33,738 bases of DNA from JAYSRU01 sp043720875 (GTDB lineage Bacteria; Bacteroidota; Bacteroidia; Flavobacteriales_D; Crocinitomicaceae): NCBI GenBank assembly GCA_043720875.1, contig JAYSRU010000176.1, positions 1 to 33,738 on the forward strand, read 5' to 3'. Shown here one piece after another: positions 33,127-33,738 of this stretch (position 1 is its first letter; each line of letters begins with the position of its first letter). Position numbers and translations under genes: made by a program. The notes beneath the pieces were generated by a model. It did not search any database, had not been told where the DNA came from, and saw nothing but the letters and a program-made list of their open reading frames with translations.

Positions 33127-33624
33127 ATGGAAACCATTCTTCTTACGAATACACAACTCAATCAAAAAATTGATCGCTTGGCATATCAGTTATTAGAAAA
33201 TACTTTTGAGGAAGAACAACTGTTTTTTGCAGGAATTACTGGAAATGGTATCGCGATTGCACAGGATTTGGCAAAAATTATTCAAAAAGAATATAATAAA
33301 CCTATTGAAGTATTTGAATTAATTCTTCATAAAGATGAGCCACTTAATCACCCGATCCATACAACTTTTGATTTACAAAAAACCAAAGATGGATGCGTGA
33401 TTTTAGTAGATGATGTTATTAATTCTGGTAAAACAATGCAATATGCCCTTATGAAAATTTTAGAGCAGCACGTAAGAAAGGTCAAGACAGTTGCACTAGT
33501 AGATAGAGAACATAGACGGTATCCAATTAAATGCGATTTTGTTGGCTTGACATTATCAACAACGTTGCAAGAACGTGTAGAAATTTTCGAAAAAGATGGT
33601 GTAATGGGGGCGTTCCTAATTTAA
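33127..33624 (+). CDS. PyrR-like phosphoribosyltransferase
   Basis: A 165-residue type I phosphoribosyltransferase. The PRPP-binding loop is VILVDDVINSGKTM (91-104). The downstream block LVDREHRRYPIKCDFVGLTLSTTLQERVEI and the ending DGVMGAFLI match PyrR, whose family binds UMP and, in Firmicutes, attenuates the pyr operon. The N-terminal IAQDLAKII and GITGNGIAIA segments complete the fold. The gene is divergent from carB, so a pyrimidine link is likely. It could be a uracil phosphoribosyltransferase, a regulator, or both; the residues needed for RNA binding cannot be judged here, and no anti-terminator-like leader is visible near carB. Confidence 0.85.
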   Translation: METILLTNTQLNQKIDRLAYQLLENTFEEEQLFFAGITGNGIAIAQDLAKIIQKEYNKPIEVFELILHKDEPLNHPIHTTFDLQKTKDGCVILVDDVINSGKTMQYALMKILEQHVRKVKTVALVDREHRRYPIKCDFVGLTLSTTLQERVEIFEKDGVMGAFLI

Positions 33625-33640
33625 CACTCAATAGAATATC

Positions 33641-33682
33641 ATCAAAAAAGCCATCCATCAAATTGACGGATGGCTTTTTTGA
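33641..33682. terminator. Strong bidirectional terminator after the PyrR-like gene
   Basis: The arms AAAAAAGCCATCC and GGATGGCTTTTTT, with an extra TCAA/TTGA inner pairing, carry T runs on both strands. It fits the convergent arrangement with the partial gene at the right edge. Confidence 0.88.
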
Positions 33683-33687
33683 TGCCT

Positions 33688-33738
33688 TTACTTTTTAAGC
33701 TTATCGTGCAACTTGGAAAAATCCTTGTCTATCGATTG
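33688..33738 (-). CDS. C-terminal end of a minus-strand gene cut by the window edge
   Basis: The frame reads 16 codons (QSIDKDFSKLHDKLKK) and a TAA at 33690-33688. The hydrophilic, helix-like ending and the bidirectional terminator just beyond it fit the end of a real gene. With so few codons no identity can be given. Confidence 0.4.
   Translation of the reverse strand, partial: QSIDKDFSKLHDKLKK

Overview
The window comes from an AT-rich Bacteroidota genome, most likely Flavobacteriales (a Crocinitomicaceae/Fluviicola-type marine or freshwater member is my best guess from protein style alone). The evidence is type IX secretion (T9SS) C-terminal signals of both type A and type B, a TonB receptor fused to a CarboxypepD_reg domain and paired with a DUF4249 lipoprotein, DUF4834 and YfhO-family proteins, a short CarB, weak Shine-Dalgarno sequences, and repeated matches to the Bacteroidota -7 promoter element TAnnTTTG just upstream of starts. 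No rRNA, tRNA, CRISPR array, transposase, integrase or phage structural module was seen. No gene-free stretch exceeds about 250 bases.

Layout. 1-766 (minus): a GIGT-type secreted/tail-fibre-like surface protein, cut by the window edge and put out of frame by a run of ten C/G inside its signal peptide. 898-3299 (minus): a two-gene cell-envelope O-acylation unit (SGNH-like protein plus MBOAT acyltransferase), divergent from an HtrA/Deg protease (3533-4729) that ends in a strong terminator. 4832-10152 (plus): a membrane protein with a four-Cys N-terminal motif, then a tight cassette of TonB-dependent receptor, DUF4249 lipoprotein and a T9SS-secreted alpha/beta esterase. 10401-14326 (plus): a small secreted protein followed by an 1180-residue adhesin-like protein with four tandem ~87-residue repeats, two PKD domains and a type B T9SS signal.

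14368-17329: a small STAS-like protein and an 80-residue orphan (minus), then a compact plus-strand run of TPR protein, endonuclease III lacking its iron-sulfur cysteines, and a fatty-acid-hydroxylase/sterol-desaturase family membrane protein. 17574-22094 (minus): acetyl-CoA synthetase, a dicarboxylate symporter with an unusual charged insert, and two translationally coupled paralogous cysteine-containing lipoproteins; together these look like an acetate/C4-acid uptake and activation cluster. 22229-23473 (plus): ribosomal protein L19 and a membrane-anchored GH25 lysozyme-like protein. 23677-25143 (minus): a large lipoprotein. 25234-25800 (plus): an acidic conserved-looking orphan.

25827-32912 (minus): carB, a DUF4834 protein, a 999-residue YfhO membrane protein and an alkaline-phosphatase-superfamily lipoprotein in one direction with short gaps. 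A PyrR-like phosphoribosyltransferase (33127-33624) is divergent from carB, linking this end to pyrimidine synthesis. A strong bidirectional terminator and the last 16 codons of a minus-strand gene close the window.

Most of the window is housekeeping or typical Bacteroidota envelope biology. The least ordinary items are the poly-G slippage site in the surface protein, the receptor/lipoprotein/secreted-esterase cassette, the paired Cys-lipoproteins behind the symporter, the repeat-bearing giant protein, and the cluster-less endonuclease III.
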